Of a stretch of DNA of 64,000 bases, positions 31,481-42,157 are shown in pieces; position 1 is the first letter of the stretch, and each line of letters opens with the position of its first letter. This DNA is from Symbiodinium natans. Lineage: Eukaryota > Sar > Dinophyceae > Suessiales > Symbiodiniaceae. The position numbers and the translations under genes were made by a program. The stretch spans positions 78,239 to 142,238 of the forward strand of contig CAJNDS010002390.1 of the NCBI GenBank assembly GCA_905221605.1. Reading direction: 5' to 3'. The notes under the pieces are model-generated. The model had not been told where the DNA came from and did no database searches. It saw only the letters and a program-made list of their open reading frames with translations.

Positions 31481-33119
31481 GGGCACGCCGGGGGTCCCTG
31501 GCTGGTCGGCTTCCGCGGCCAGCTCCATTGATGCCAGGTGCTTCTCCACAACCTCCCGTGGACGCTGAGCGAAGTAGACCCTCACCCCAATGTTTAGGGT
31601 TTAGGGCTTTGGGTTTGGGGTTTAGGGTTTAGGGTTTAGGGTTTAGTGTTTAGGGTTTGGGGTTTAGGGTGTATATAGGGTCATGCCGCTAAAACAAGCC
31701 CGTCAAAGTCCTGTACTCCGGCGTTCTGGAGTGTACACCAGTCGGAGCATTGCTCAGGTCACTTGTTGGAACAGACACTAAGCCTCCTGTGCAGGCCCCC
31801 CCCCCCCACCCTTTTGAAGTGCAATCGTTGTTCAGGGGCTTTGTGTTTCAGGGTTTAGGGTTTAGGGCTGAGGCTGCTTAAGGCATTTCAGGTTTCAAAA
31901 TTAATTCCCAGTCAGCGGGGCCTCACTCCCCCCCCCCCCCCCCCCACTCAGGTTAGAACCGCAAAACTCGACTCTATGGTCCCATGCCCATGAGCCCTAA
32001 GCCAACCCTCAACCCTAAACCCGAGCCCAGGGAGCGAGTGCCTTGATCCCAATGCACTCGGGGAGCCTCGCCGCCGAAATGCCAGGGGTGGTTTGGGGTT
32101 CAGGGTTCTGAGTTTAGGGGCGCTTTGGGCCGGCAAGAATCCCAACACTCTCCCCTGCCATGGTTCATGGAGATTAAGCCCCAGACCCTGCACTCTCTAA
32201 GCCCTAAACGCCTAAACCATGGGACGACAGGCGAGTAGCCCGCTGCTGTCGGGTACCCAAAGGCTCCAATGTAGTTCCTTGTTGGGTTAGTTATAGGGGA
32301 TGTTAGTATGCTACCCCAAAAAGGTACTACATAGGAGCCTTTGGGTAAGCACCACATGGACGGTAGCTTAGTACAGTGAGGTGTAGAGTATATCATGGAT
32401 ACCAAGACGGGGCCAAGCGACTTCGGTCGGAGCCCCGAACATGCCCTAAACCCTAAACCCTACACCCTAAACCCTAAACCCTAAACCCTAAGCCCTAAAC
32501 CCTAAACCCTAAACCCTAAACCCTAAGCCCTAAACCCTAAGCCCTAAACCCTAAGCCCTAAGCCCTAAGCCACGAACTCCACGGTGGCCCTGTGAGAGCC
32601 GGACTTGATCAGCAGCTGCGTCGACGGGCCGTCGCTGGCGCCTGGCACCACCCAAAATAACCTCTAAATCATCGACACAGTGAGCCTCAATCCTAAACCC
32701 TACACCCTAAAACCCGCAACCCTCAACCCTCATCCTTCAACCCCAAGCCCCCTAAAATCACCGTGGCTGACTCCGAAACCCCAAGCTTCTTGCTCGGAGG
32801 GCAGCCTCGATTCAAGATGCTTAGGTTGGCAGGCCGTAGGGCTTTGTAACCTCACCCAGTTCGTTTGCTGGGAGTGGCTGCTGCAGCCCTAAACCCTCCA
32901 CCCTGAACCCCAAACCCTAAACCCCAGAACCCTACACCCTACACCATGAACCCCAAGCCCTAAACCCTAAACCCTAAACCCTAGACCCTAAACCCTAAAC
33001 TCGAGAAGTCGAAGGCGCCCAAGGAGGGGAGTGCTCTTCTTCGGTTTTCAGTAACCAATGGGAAGCAAAAAACACATACTGTTTGGGCTACTTACCCATA
33101 ATATATGGAACCCAGAACC
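31481..33119. other. Spacers with arrays at 31600-31675 and 32440-32572
   Basis: TTTAGGG at 31600-31675; CCCTAAA with many CCCTAAG at 32440-32572; further CCCTAAA at 32890-33000. Poly-C runs at 31797-31809 and 31930-31945. Spacers 31680-31850, 31946-32250 and 32573-32690 are unique and without a recognisable gene; minus-strand frames at 31948-32405 contain telomeric words and have no domain. Confidence 0.6.
32254..32347. mobile_element. 94-bp foldback element
   Basis: The left arm begins TACCCAAAGGCTCCAATGTA and the right arm, reversed, begins TACCCAAAGGCTCCTATGTA. The match continues through AGT.CCTT.TTGGG for about 36 bp with three mismatches. The loop is about 22 bp. No ORF and no clear target duplication. 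Confidence 0.75.
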
Positions 33120-33722
33120 CAAAAATCTTTTTTAAAGAATACTAATAATTATGACAACAATGATAGTAATGACAACACTAATAATAATTCATAATCATAG
33201 TAATATTAACAATAATAATCATGACATAATAAAAGAAAGAAATATGAGTATGATTATAATAATTCATAACAATAATAATAAATAATGACAATAATTACAA
33301 AAATAACAATATTAACAATAATAACAATAATAACAATATTAACAATAATAACAATAATAACAATAATAACAATAATAAAAAATCGCAATAATAACAATAT
33401 TAACAATAGTAACAATAGTAACAATATAACAATAATAACAATAATAACAATAATAACAATAATAACAATAATAACAATAATAACAATAATAACAATAATA
33501 ACAATAATAACAATAATAACAATTATAAGAATAATAACAATAATAACAATAATAACAATAATAACAATAATAACAATAATAACAATAACAACAAAAATGA
33601 CAAAAACAACAATAATAACAATAATAACAATGATAACAATGATAACAATGATAACAATGATAACAATGATAACAAGAATGACAGTAGTAACAATAATAAC
33701 AATAATAACAGGAATGATCACA

Positions 33723-33756
<34 letters not shown>

Positions 33757-33884
33757 CAATAACAGTAATAATGATAACAAAATAATACTGGAAATAAGAA
33801 TCATACTAATAATAATAACCATAAAAAAAAAGGATAACAATAACAATAATAATAATTAATGATACTAATTGTAACAATAGTAAA

Positions 33885-33950
<66 letters not shown>
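33120..33950 (+). repeat. AT-rich trinucleotide satellite region (AAC/AAT, ATG, AAT)
   Basis: About 830 bp dominated by ATAACAATA nonamer-like units, with a (GAT)n run at 33720-33757 and an (AAT)n run at 33884-33950. Long frames on both strands (I/T or I/V strings) are low-complexity artefacts. Confidence 0.95.
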
Positions 33951-35477
33951 TAGTGTACTGCTGAACAGCCTAGTCTCCGCGCTGAGGCCCCCGACGCCGC
34001 TTCTGCTTAGTCTCCTCGGAGAGGACGAAGGCTTCGGAGAAGGCCACCTGGCGCAACAGAAAGTCGACCCTGAACCCTAAACCCTAAACCCTAAACCCAA
34101 GACCCTAAACCCTAAATCCTCAACCCTTAACCCTTAACCCAAACCCTAAACCCCAAGGTTGAGGGTTTACGAAGTCCAACCACCCCTCGGCAATTGAGGC
34201 GCCTGTGCCATAAAAGCTGTTTGGAACGTTTATTGTGAAGGAATGCAGACTAAGGTTAACCTCTTGGGATTGTATGCCCCAAAAAAGTGAAAGGTTACCT
34301 ACTCTACTACTAATGAAGGTGCAATTCAGCTCTGCTAGTAGGGCTTAGGGTTTCGGGTGGCTTGAGCGAAGGGGGGGGGGGGGGGCTTAACCCTAAACCC
34401 TGAACCCTAACCCTAAACCCTAAACCCCAAGGGGGGTCTCGAAACGTCTGGGCGTCCCAACCCACTCGCCCGTCTCCAGAAGCGTTTGCACCTGTCGTGG
34501 TGGGACCGCCCAGGGGCACGGAGTCGGACTTAGGGTTTAGGGCTTCTCGCCGCGCCGCGGCAGTAGATTTCATGCGGAGATGGCGCCCCAACACACCCAG
34601 GGGGTGTGAGGGGGCGGCATATGTCGGGGCGGTGTATATTGACGTTGGAGCCACCACAACCAGAAAGGTTGGGCATTTTTCCCATCCCCTGCTTACGCAG
34701 GCATCCACCCAACTTTTTTCCTTTTAGGGTTTCGGACTAACGCCCTGAATTCCCACTTCCCACCCCCATCCTTCGAACGGTTGGGTAGGAGAGGTTCGGG
34801 CAGGTGGAGGGGGTCCAGGAGTGAGGGGGACCCCGTCCTTTAACCCCCTTCATAGAGCTTCTTGTGGGGGTCGTAGAGTTGATGCTCCGGCTTGTTGCCT
34901 AGGATTAGACGTCGCTTGGTCAGAGGCTTTGGCAGGGGTTTTTGAGCAAGCGACAGTATGCAATCAATGCCTACACCCCAATCCAAAGGTCAACCATGCT
35001 GAAGGCATCAGATTTGATTATGATTAGAGTAGTTCTAGCAATTCATGGAATTCGTCGTTTTAATTGCCCTCGCTTTACCGTCTGTCGGCTCAAGGAGGGC
35101 AGGGGGCCAGGGCGGCGGGGGGGGGGCAGGGGGGGGCGGGGGGGGCGGCAGCAGGGCTCTGGTCCCTGAACACGCTCCGGCAGGGGTCCGGCACCAGGGG
35201 GCTCCGGAGGGGGGGCCCAGGATTAGGGTTTCTTAATAATACTTGAGAATTTCAGAAGGGGGGCGGGATACCCCAGCTCACGCTCAACACAACTCTTTAG
35301 GCTTGCATAGCAAGTCCAAGCGATGGTGTTAGTCGCTGTCGGGTGTAGTGCTGGGTCCAGGCATTTTCTAGGGTGGGTACGGCCTAAGCAGGCCTGGGTG
35401 GGAATTTAGGGTTTAGGGTTTAGGGTTTTGGGTTTTAGGGCTTATAGGGCTTATAGGGTTTAGGGCCAGGGTGGAGG
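33951..35477. other. Mixed spacers; arrays at 34070-34160 and 34388-34430; G-rich 35100-35220
   Basis: Arrays are CCCTAAA-type. A G14-type run occupies 34371-34385. 35100-35220 is G-rich. 34250-34310 (ACCTCTTGGG...CCCCAAAAAAG...AAAGGTTACCTAC) resembles 60530-60580 (TACCCCAAAAGGTTAAAGGTTACCTAC), a possible shared element end. Frames at 34310-34727 overlap on both strands with no domain. No gene is accepted. Confidence 0.5.
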
Positions 35478-35783
35478 GTGGAGTCCAAGTCGAGTTCTGA
35501 GGAAGATGTTCCGAACCACGCTACCATCACAAAGTGTGGGCTCAAATGTCATGTTGAGAAAGCAGTGGAAGGCGAAGAAACGGCCGATGAACGCCCCCAA
35601 ACCCTCAACCTTCGCAGAAAAAAAACAAACCTCGCGATATCCCGTACCCTACCACCAGTGAGCACGAGCAGAAGCAACAGCAAAAGCGCCAGCAAACTAA
35701 AAGGAAATGCCTTCAGAGAACTTAGAGCCGAATCCCTGTCAAAAAGGCCCGAGCGTTCCCCTCTAAGATGTGGTTTTGAATAA
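35478..35783 (+). CDS. Hypothetical 101-aa ORF, weak candidate
   Basis: I do not recognise it. It is an ATG-to-stop frame of 101 codons, S/K/E-rich and hydrophilic (ESKSSSEEDVP near the start, STSRSNSKSASKLKG in the middle), with no membrane segment and no known motif. It sits in a unique segment with no telomeric words inside the frame, and the TTTAGGG words end just upstream at about 35465. Codon use looks less biased than the GC-rich genes in this window. It could be an exon, a chance frame or part of a longer spliced gene. Confidence 0.2.
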   Translation: MESKSSSEEDVPNHATITKCGLKCHVEKAVEGEETADERPQTLNLRRKKTNLAISRTLPPVSTSRSNSKSASKLKGNAFRELRAESLSKRPERSPLRCGFE

Positions 35784-37813
35784 GCTCCCTTAAAACCCCC
35801 CTTTTACAAAAGTACGTACAAAGTGGTGCCTTAAATATTAAACCCTAAGGCCGAAAAACCTTGGATGCATTTCCCTAGCGTCTCTTTCGTTCGGCTCCTC
35901 TACTTACTGCTCGCAATGCGCCTGGGCTGGTTTCCCGCAGACTTCATGCTGGTCTCCACCATTCGCAATGCTCGACCTAAACCCAAACCCAAAACCCTAA
36001 ACCGTAAACCATAAACCCCTAAACCCCAAAACCCCTAAACCCCTAAACCCTAAGCCCTAAACCCTAGGCCCTAGACCCTAAACCCCATTTTGGGAAATGG
36101 CCATCTTTGGACGCGGAGCTCAGCCCGTCGCCAGCTGCTGGGCGCGAACCAGCTTCCTTGCGTTCTGTGGGTTCAGGGTTTAGGGGTTTAGGGGTTCAGG
36201 GTTTAGGGGTTAAGGGGCTTAGGTTATAGGGTTGCTTAGGGTTTAGGGTTTCGTCTGACGTTTGGGGTTTAAGTTTAGGGGTTAGGGTTTGGGGTTTAGG
36301 GTTTGGGGTTTAGGCTTTTAGGGTTTAGGGTGGTTTATTACAAGGCTCGGGGCCGAAGATTGACCCGAAACCGAAGTTTCTACAGCAACTGTCCGGAGAC
36401 ACCTCGAAACAAAAACAATAACCTCTGGAGGCGGCCAACGACATTTCCTATCTATAAGAATGACCCTATAGTGGTATAGGGTACTATTTGGGGGTTCTAC
36501 TTTTGGGATCCTCCCAGGGGTCTGGGTAGAACCTCCATCAACACAATCTGATGATCTATGGTGTTTGAGACTGAGGAACCACACCGTTTACGGTCAGCCG
36601 AGGTACTTTCCTGATCCGTAGACCTTCAGCACGCCGTCTTGGAGCACTGGGGCTACGCCTCGCTAGGGTTTAGGGCTTCTAGAGCTTGGGGCTTACAGGG
36701 CTTAGGGTTTACTTCTTAGCCCCTGCCGCATCAGCCAACGATCCCTACATAGGCCATTCGTGGATGACTTTCCCGTAGCCCCCTACACAACCCCTAAGGT
36801 CCCTCATAAGGGGTTCCTCCTTGAGTCATCCCTAAACACTAAATCCTAAACCCTAAACCCCAAACCCTAAACCCTAAACCCCAAACCCTAAACCCTAAAC
36901 CCTAAACCCTAAAGCTGATAAGCCCTGAGCCGATCTCAGCCCCAAGCTGACGCCCCTCAGAGCATAGGCTTCAATTAAGGATCCGATGCCGATCCCGTTT
37001 AGGGTTTAGGGCTTAGGGATTGGGGATTAGAATTTAGGGTTTAGGGTGGAGGGTTTTAGGGTTTTAGGGCTTAGGGCTTGGGGCTTCGGGTTCAGGGTTT
37101 TGCGGAGGGTGGTGTTGCTTTGTGCTGTGATGAGGTTGGCTTGACCCTTGCTTGCAAGCTTGCACTGAAGTGCGGCGAGGGTGCCTGTGGCGATGCGGAG
37201 GTCATTGAGGTGCTTGTGGACACACTGCATGTCCTGGCAACACGGCCGGGGAGGACTTAGGATTTAGGGCTCAGGGGCTCGGGTTTTGGGTCATCAAGAC
37301 ATGCCTTTCAACCGGAGAAGAACAGCTCCCAGGTACCCATCGCATGTCTACCCTAAACCCTAAACCCTAAACCCTAAACCCTGAACACTAAACCCTAAAC
37401 CCTAAGCCCTAAGCCCTAAACCCTAAACCCTAAACCCTAAACCCTTCATGCTCGCGTGAGCAGCCGAGCCTCCATGGTGGCTAACATGATGTCGACAGAC
37501 TCGAGCCTGAGCGCCCCCGAGGATGACTCTCCTACTTGAAGGTCGTGGCACGGCCATATGGGCAGAAGAGGGTTTAGGGGTTTAGGGTTTAGGGTTCAGG
37601 GTTTCTAAGAGCCCCAAATGAGGCTCAGTCAGGCATCTAAACCCTCCCCGGTGGCACCTCCGCTGACACTCGAGCACATGCGCTGAGGCAGCTACGGGTA
37701 GGCACACTCAGCCGGCTGGCTATCGCCAGGGTCTTCCACCTCGAGGGGTGCGAAAAAAAGGTAGTGCATGCCAGTTTGCAAGATGCTGTGTCTTACGTAT
37801 GGTGAAAGATACC
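35784..37813. other. Spacers and small arrays; one diverged element end
   Basis: CCCTAAA-type at 35990-36085, 36830-36915 and 37350-37445; TTTAGGG-type at 36170-36330, 36995-37095 and 37570-37605. 36723-36832 is a reversed relative of the GGAGGGACCCTTA family (AAGGTCCCTCATAAGGGGTT). Frames at 36318-36584 and 37027-37260 show no recognisable domain. Confidence 0.55.
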
Positions 37814-37940
37814 ATACTTGAAGGTTCATAGTGGTGAAAGGGTAGGGGGATAAAGTGCTTTATATAAGGTTAGAGCCAGTCATAAAGCAAGTTACCTTAC
37901 GTTCAGCCCAACTGATGACTGCCCATGATCCTGCAGGTAC
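37814..37940. mobile_element. TIR element of the GTTCATGGGTAGTTA family (diverged)
   Basis: Left end TACTTGAAGGTTCATAGTGG; reversed right end TACCTGCAGGATCATGGGCA. About 127 bp, no ORF. The match is weaker than for the 46465 copy. Confidence 0.5.
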
Positions 37941-38971
37941 CCACGCATGCAGGCAGCCTGACTCATTTTAAGCTCGTCTTGCCAGTTGCACCGGCCGCCT
38001 CAATATTCCTCAAGCCTCCCAAACGCAGGTAGCCTTGTAATCCCGTCCCCTAAGCCCCCAATATACTATAATGTCACTGTAATAGGGGGGGGGGTACTTA
38101 ATATTGGGGGGTTGGGGGGGTTTTAATTTTTTGGGGAGGAGATGAATGTTGCGTCTGAGCCACACAGAACAGAGACCCCATGCAAGGATCTCGCATGGCC
38201 CTACAAACCCCAAGCCTTCCCAAAACGCCCAAGCAACATGAACCCCTAAGGCTGTGAACGCTTCACAAGACACAAGCTCCAAGCCCAAAACCCTAAACCC
38301 TAAACCCTAAACCCTAAACCCCAATCCCAAAAAGTGCCAAAAAGAACAACAACCGAGCAGCACCCGAAGACCCGCGATGCCCAGGACACCCTCCAAACCC
38401 CCTCAAGCCCTCTATTGCTACCAAACAACTTGACTTTCTCATAATGACTGGGTTTAGGGTTTAGGGTTTAGGGGTTGGGGTTTGGGGTTTAGGGTTTAGG
38501 GTTTAGAGTAACTATCACATAAACTAACTTTAAGCCATGAAGCCCGAAAGCCCCGAACCCAGGCCCGGCGCGTTCAAGCCCAGTCCGATGCGCCGCTGCG
38601 CTTGGTGCACGAGGAGGTCCTGCATACCCCAAAGGTTGAGGGTTTAGGGTTTCGAGTTTAGGGTTTAGGGTTTTGGGTTTAGGGTTTAAGGTTTAGGGTG
38701 TAGGGTTTAGGGTTTAGGGTTTAGGGTTTAGGGTTTAGGGTTTAGGGTTTAGGGTTTAGGGCCCCAAACCCTAAACCCTAAAATGCCCAACCCTAAACCC
38801 TCAACCCTAAACCCTCCACCCCAAACCCTAAATCCCCAACCCTCAACCCTTAACCCCAAACCCCAAGCCCCAAAATCTGTAACCCTAAACCCTAAACAGA
38901 CCCTAAACCCTAAACCCTAGAGGGAGGCTCGGGGTCTCAAGGTCTTAAAGGTTTCGGGGTTGTGGGCTGAC
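37941..38971. other. Spacers and small arrays
   Basis: A palindrome-like word (CCCCCAATATACTA...TACTTAATATTGGGGG) with a G-run occupies 38056-38116. CCCTAAA at 38285-38325 and 38760-38920 (degenerate); TTTAGGG at 38450-38510 and 38640-38765. No gene recognised. Confidence 0.55.
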
Positions 38972-39276
38972 CTTACTGCTGGTTAGTAGAGAATGAGGGA
39001 ATGAGGTACCTTTTAGGGTTTAGGGTTTAGGGTTTAGGGTTTAGGGTTTAGGGTTTAGGGTTTAGGGTTTAGGGTTTAGGGTTTAGGGTTTAGGGTTTAG
39101 GGTTTAGGGTTTAGGGTTTAGGGTTTAGGGTTTAGGGTTTAGGGTTTAGGGTTTAGGGTTTAGGGTTTAGGGTTTAGGGTTTAGGGTTTAGGGTTTAGGG
39201 TTTAGGGTTCCCCTAAAGGTACATATAGGGGGATATAGGGTGCCCCATGCTCTCATTCCCTACTAACAACAGTAAG
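38972..39276. mobile_element. TIR element containing a long TTTAGGG array, with TGAC target duplication
   Basis: Left end CTTACTGCTGGTTAGTAGAG; reversed right end CTTACTGTTGTTAGTAGGGA. Similarity continues through GAATGAG and GG.ACC for about 38 bp. TGAC directly precedes the left end (38968-38971) and directly follows the right end (39277-39280), a plausible 4-bp target duplication. Nearly the whole interior is a TTTAGGG array. Confidence 0.8.
39012..39209 (+). repeat. TTTAGGG array inside the TIR element
   Basis: About 28 uninterrupted TTTAGGG units starting four bases after the GGTACC of the left inverted repeat and ending at TTCCCCTAAAGGTAC of the right one. Confidence 0.95.
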
Positions 39277-39280
39277 TGAC

Positions 39281-39614
39281 TTTTGTCAAGGTTCCAGGCA
39301 CAGGGCCTCAATTCCTTGGAGTCGCCACGTCCGAGAACCGAACCCCAAACCCTAGCCCTAAACCCTAAACCCCTAAACCCTAAACCCTAATCACCCTAAG
39401 CCTTAACACCCCAAACCCTAAACCCTTAAGCCTCAAGCCCTAAACCCTAAACCCCTAAGCCGCTTTAGCCCTTTAAACCGTGAACCCCGAGTGCCAAAGA
39501 ACCCCAGCTGTAACCCTGAACCCTAAACCCGAAACCCTAAACCCTAAATGCACCGCACCTTCTCTTTCTCTTCCGCCTGGGCGATGTGTCTCCAAAAGCT
39601 GGTTGATGGCTGTG
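39281..39614. other. Spacer with degenerate CCCTAAA units
   Basis: CCCTAAA-type words run through 39340-39550; the rest is unique and no gene is seen. Confidence 0.6.
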
Positions 39615-39940
39615 TAGGGTTTAGGGTTTAGTTAGGGTTTAGGGTTTAGGGTTTAGGGTTTAGGGTTTAGGGTTTAGGGTTTAGGGTTTAGGGTTTAGGG
39701 TTTAGGGTTTAGGGTTTAGGGTTTAGGGTTTAGGGTTTAGGTTTTAGGGTTTAGGGTTTAGGGTTTAGGGTTTAGGGTTTAGGGTTTAGGGTTTAGGTTA
39801 GGGTTTAGGGTTTAGGGTTTAGGGTTTAGGGTTTAGGGTTTAGGGTTTAGGGTTTAGGGTTTAGGGTTTAGGGTTTAGGGTTTAGGGTTTAGGGTTTAGG
39901 GTTTAGGGTTTAGGGTTTAGGGTTTAGGGTTTAGGGTGTA
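39615..39940 (+). repeat. Longest near-perfect TTTAGGG array in the window
   Basis: About 46 TTTAGGG units with only a few defects (GTTAGGG and a TTTTAGG). Confidence 0.95.
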
Positions 39941-39944
39941 TAGA

Positions 39945-40250
39945 CGGGAAGCTCGCTGGTGCTAAAAGCGCCCGGGCCGCTCGCTTACGTTAGCATGTAG
40001 TCCCACCCCAACCACCCAAACTATTCTCATGTAGCGTTTAGGGTTCACCCCCCAAACCCCCCTCAAGGGGGGCATTCTTGCTTTATACGAAAGAGCAGGG
40101 TGGGGCCTCCTGAGCTTTGTGGAGCCTGTCAGTGGCTCGTAGGCTTCTTGGAGCTTGCACGGAGGAAAACGGAGGGGTGCCCAAAACCGTCGATTGCAAT
40201 GCTAAAAAACCAACATTTTCACTACGGTCTGGGCCAATCCTGGATCGCGG
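39945..40250. repeat. Diverged copy of the left-end repeat modules (235-335 and 580-660)
   Basis: 39945-40035 matches 235-335, and 40155-40240 (GGAGGGGTGCCCAAAACCGT...AACATTTTCACTACGG) matches module B of 395-1560. The order array, GC spacer, module B is the same at both places, so a unit of at least 0.5 kb was duplicated and later diverged. Confidence 0.65.
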
Positions 40251-40809
40251 GGCTTCATACAGCCTTCGGGCAGCAAAGCGGTAGGGGGAAGCAGGGGCCT
40301 CCGCCGGCCCCTGCTTTCAACCACGAAAACATTTGCAAGGCAAGGTCCCAGAGAAGGGTTCCAGGAAAGGCAGGCTTGGAGGTTTTCAAGGCAGCAGGGG
40401 CTTCGGTTGGGTCTGCAGAAACTCCCACAACCACAAAGTTAGGGTTTCAGCAAGGTCTCTGCCACAGAAGGTCCCACACACAGAGGGGTTTCGGGGGTCC
40501 CAGAAAGCGGGGGGTGGCAGGAGACCAGAAAACCTTTTGCGGACGCAGGGCAGCGGCTCAGGGGGAAAGGGGGGCCCAGGGGGCCAGGGGGCGAAAGGGC
40601 AGGGGGTCAGGGGGTCAGGGGGCCAGGGGCCAGGAGCCAGGAAGCCAGCGGGGCAGGGGTCAGAGGGCCAAGGGCTGCGGCGTAGCCAGGCATTGCAGGC
40701 CCCGTCTACCGGGAGGCTTTACCCTCCCTCACCGTCCTGTGGAGACGCTCGGTCGGGGACCTCGGTCGAAGCCTCGAGCGCCCATGTAAATGGACAGCGG
40801 CGCTCTCGG
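40251..40809. other. GC-rich spacer with overlapping frames, no gene accepted
   Basis: Two overlapping plus-strand frames (229 and 163 codons) cover it. Both are G/R/P-rich, and the region 40560-40670 is made of CAGGGGGCCAGGG-type words. I recognise no domain, and simultaneous openness in two frames fits base composition better than coding. Confidence 0.5.
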
Positions 40810-41165
40810 AAGTTTAGGGTTTAGGGTTTAGGGTTTAGGGTTTAGGGTTTAGGGTTTAGGGTTTAGGGCTTAGGGTTTGGGGGTTAGGGGTTAGGGGTTA
40901 GGGGTTAGGGTTTAGGGTTTAGGGTTTAGGGTTTAGGGTTTAGGGTTTAGGGTTTAGGGTTTAGGGTTTAGGGTTTAGGGTTTTGGGGTTTCGGGGACTG
41001 GGGTTAAGGGATTTAGGGCTGAGGGCTTTAGGGGTCAGGGTTTAGGGTTTAGGGCTGAGGGCTTGGGGCTTAGAGTTTAGGGGTTAGGGTTTACGGCCTA
41101 GGGTTTAGGGTTAAGGGTTTAGGATTTAGGGCTGAGGGCTTAGGGCTTGGGGTTAAGGGTTTAGG
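40810..41165 (+). repeat. TTTAGGG arrays with TTAGGGG and TTGGGGT variants
   Basis: TTTAGGG at 40810-40870, GTTAGGGG block at 40880-40905, TTTAGGG at 40906-40985, then degenerate units to 41165. Confidence 0.9.
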
Positions 41166-41909
41166 GTATTTTCTTGGGTTCAATACAAGTACAAAATACA
41201 AACAATTCCTAAGGAGGTTATAGGGGGGGAGGGGGGGGGGGGGGTTCTGCAATGAAGTGCCCTTTTGGACTTGTACCCCAAAAACGGACCAGAGTTTTTG
41301 TGAGAGCATATGCCATATGTTACATACGGGTTCTTCGCGTCCGAAAGGTTTCGCCAAGAGCAAAATATATTCAAAACAAATCGAAAAGGAGATTCATGTA
41401 GTCCCGAAACCCTAAACCATAAACCCCAAACCCCGATCCCTAAACCCTAAACCCTAGACCCTAGACCCTAGACCGTAAACCCTAAACCCAACCCTAAACC
41501 CTAAACCCTAAACCCTTTCTTTTGTGGTAAGGTTGGCCCAGCGGAATGCTCAGCGAGCCACGACCAGGCCGCGTGGACCTGGGTGTGGCGATGCTTGGAG
41601 TTGCAGAGCTTGGGTTTAGGGTTTAGGGTTTAGGGTTTAGGGTTTAGGGTTTAGGGTTTAGGGTTTAGGGTTTAGGGTTTAGGGTTCAGGGTTCAGGGTT
41701 TCGGGTTTAGGGATTAGGGTTTAGGGCCTTAGGGCCTTAGGGCCTTAGGGCCTAGGGTTTAGGGTTTTGGGTTTGGGGTTTAGGGTTTAGGGTTTAGGGT
41801 TTAAGGTTTAGGGTTTAGGGTAATTAAGTGCAATCTAGCTCGAAGCCCAGCTGGAAGGTACACATAACCCTGCAGCTCTTCATGAACTTTCAAGGCGCGG
41901 CAGCGTCAC
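41166..41909. other. Spacers, poly-G run and arrays
   Basis: G-run region at 41225-41245; CCCTAAA at 41405-41518; TTTAGGG at 41610-41820 with three GGGCCTTA units at 41725-41750. No gene. Confidence 0.65.
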
Positions 41910-42157
41910 TTATAGGGTTCTTGAGGGAGGGAGGTTCAAGAGGGGTATGCAACCCAAGGTCCCCTAGTAATTACTTCCTGGGTTTAGGGTTTAGGGTTTA
42001 GGGTTTAGGGTTTAGGGTTTAGGGTTTAGGGTTTGGGGTTTGGGGTTTAGGGTTTAGGGTTTAGGGTTTAGGGTTTACTCCCTAAGGCTCCCCAAGCTTC
42101 CCTAAGCTTCCTAGGTACCTACCCCCCTTGAACTCCCCTCCCTTAAGAACCCTATAA
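41910..42157. mobile_element. 248-bp TIR element carrying a TTTAGGG array
   Basis: Left end TTATAGGGTTCTTGAGGGAG; reversed right end TTATAGGGTTCTTAAGGGAG. Similarity runs for 38 bp with four mismatches, ending TTCAAG.GGGGTA. Five-base flanks GTCAC (left) and CTCAC (right) may be a decayed target duplication. The interior holds TTTAGGG units at 41981-42076. The family recurs at 48974-49250. No coding potential. Confidence 0.85.

Noticed and set aside
33254-33785. 155- and 166-aa frames of I/V and I/T
   Set aside because: Trinucleotide and nonamer repeat read in both directions; not protein-like.
40100-40824. 229- and 163-aa overlapping frames
   Set aside because: Two frames open over the same GC-rich, CAGGGG-repetitive DNA, no domain, and the left part is a copy of a non-coding repeat module.
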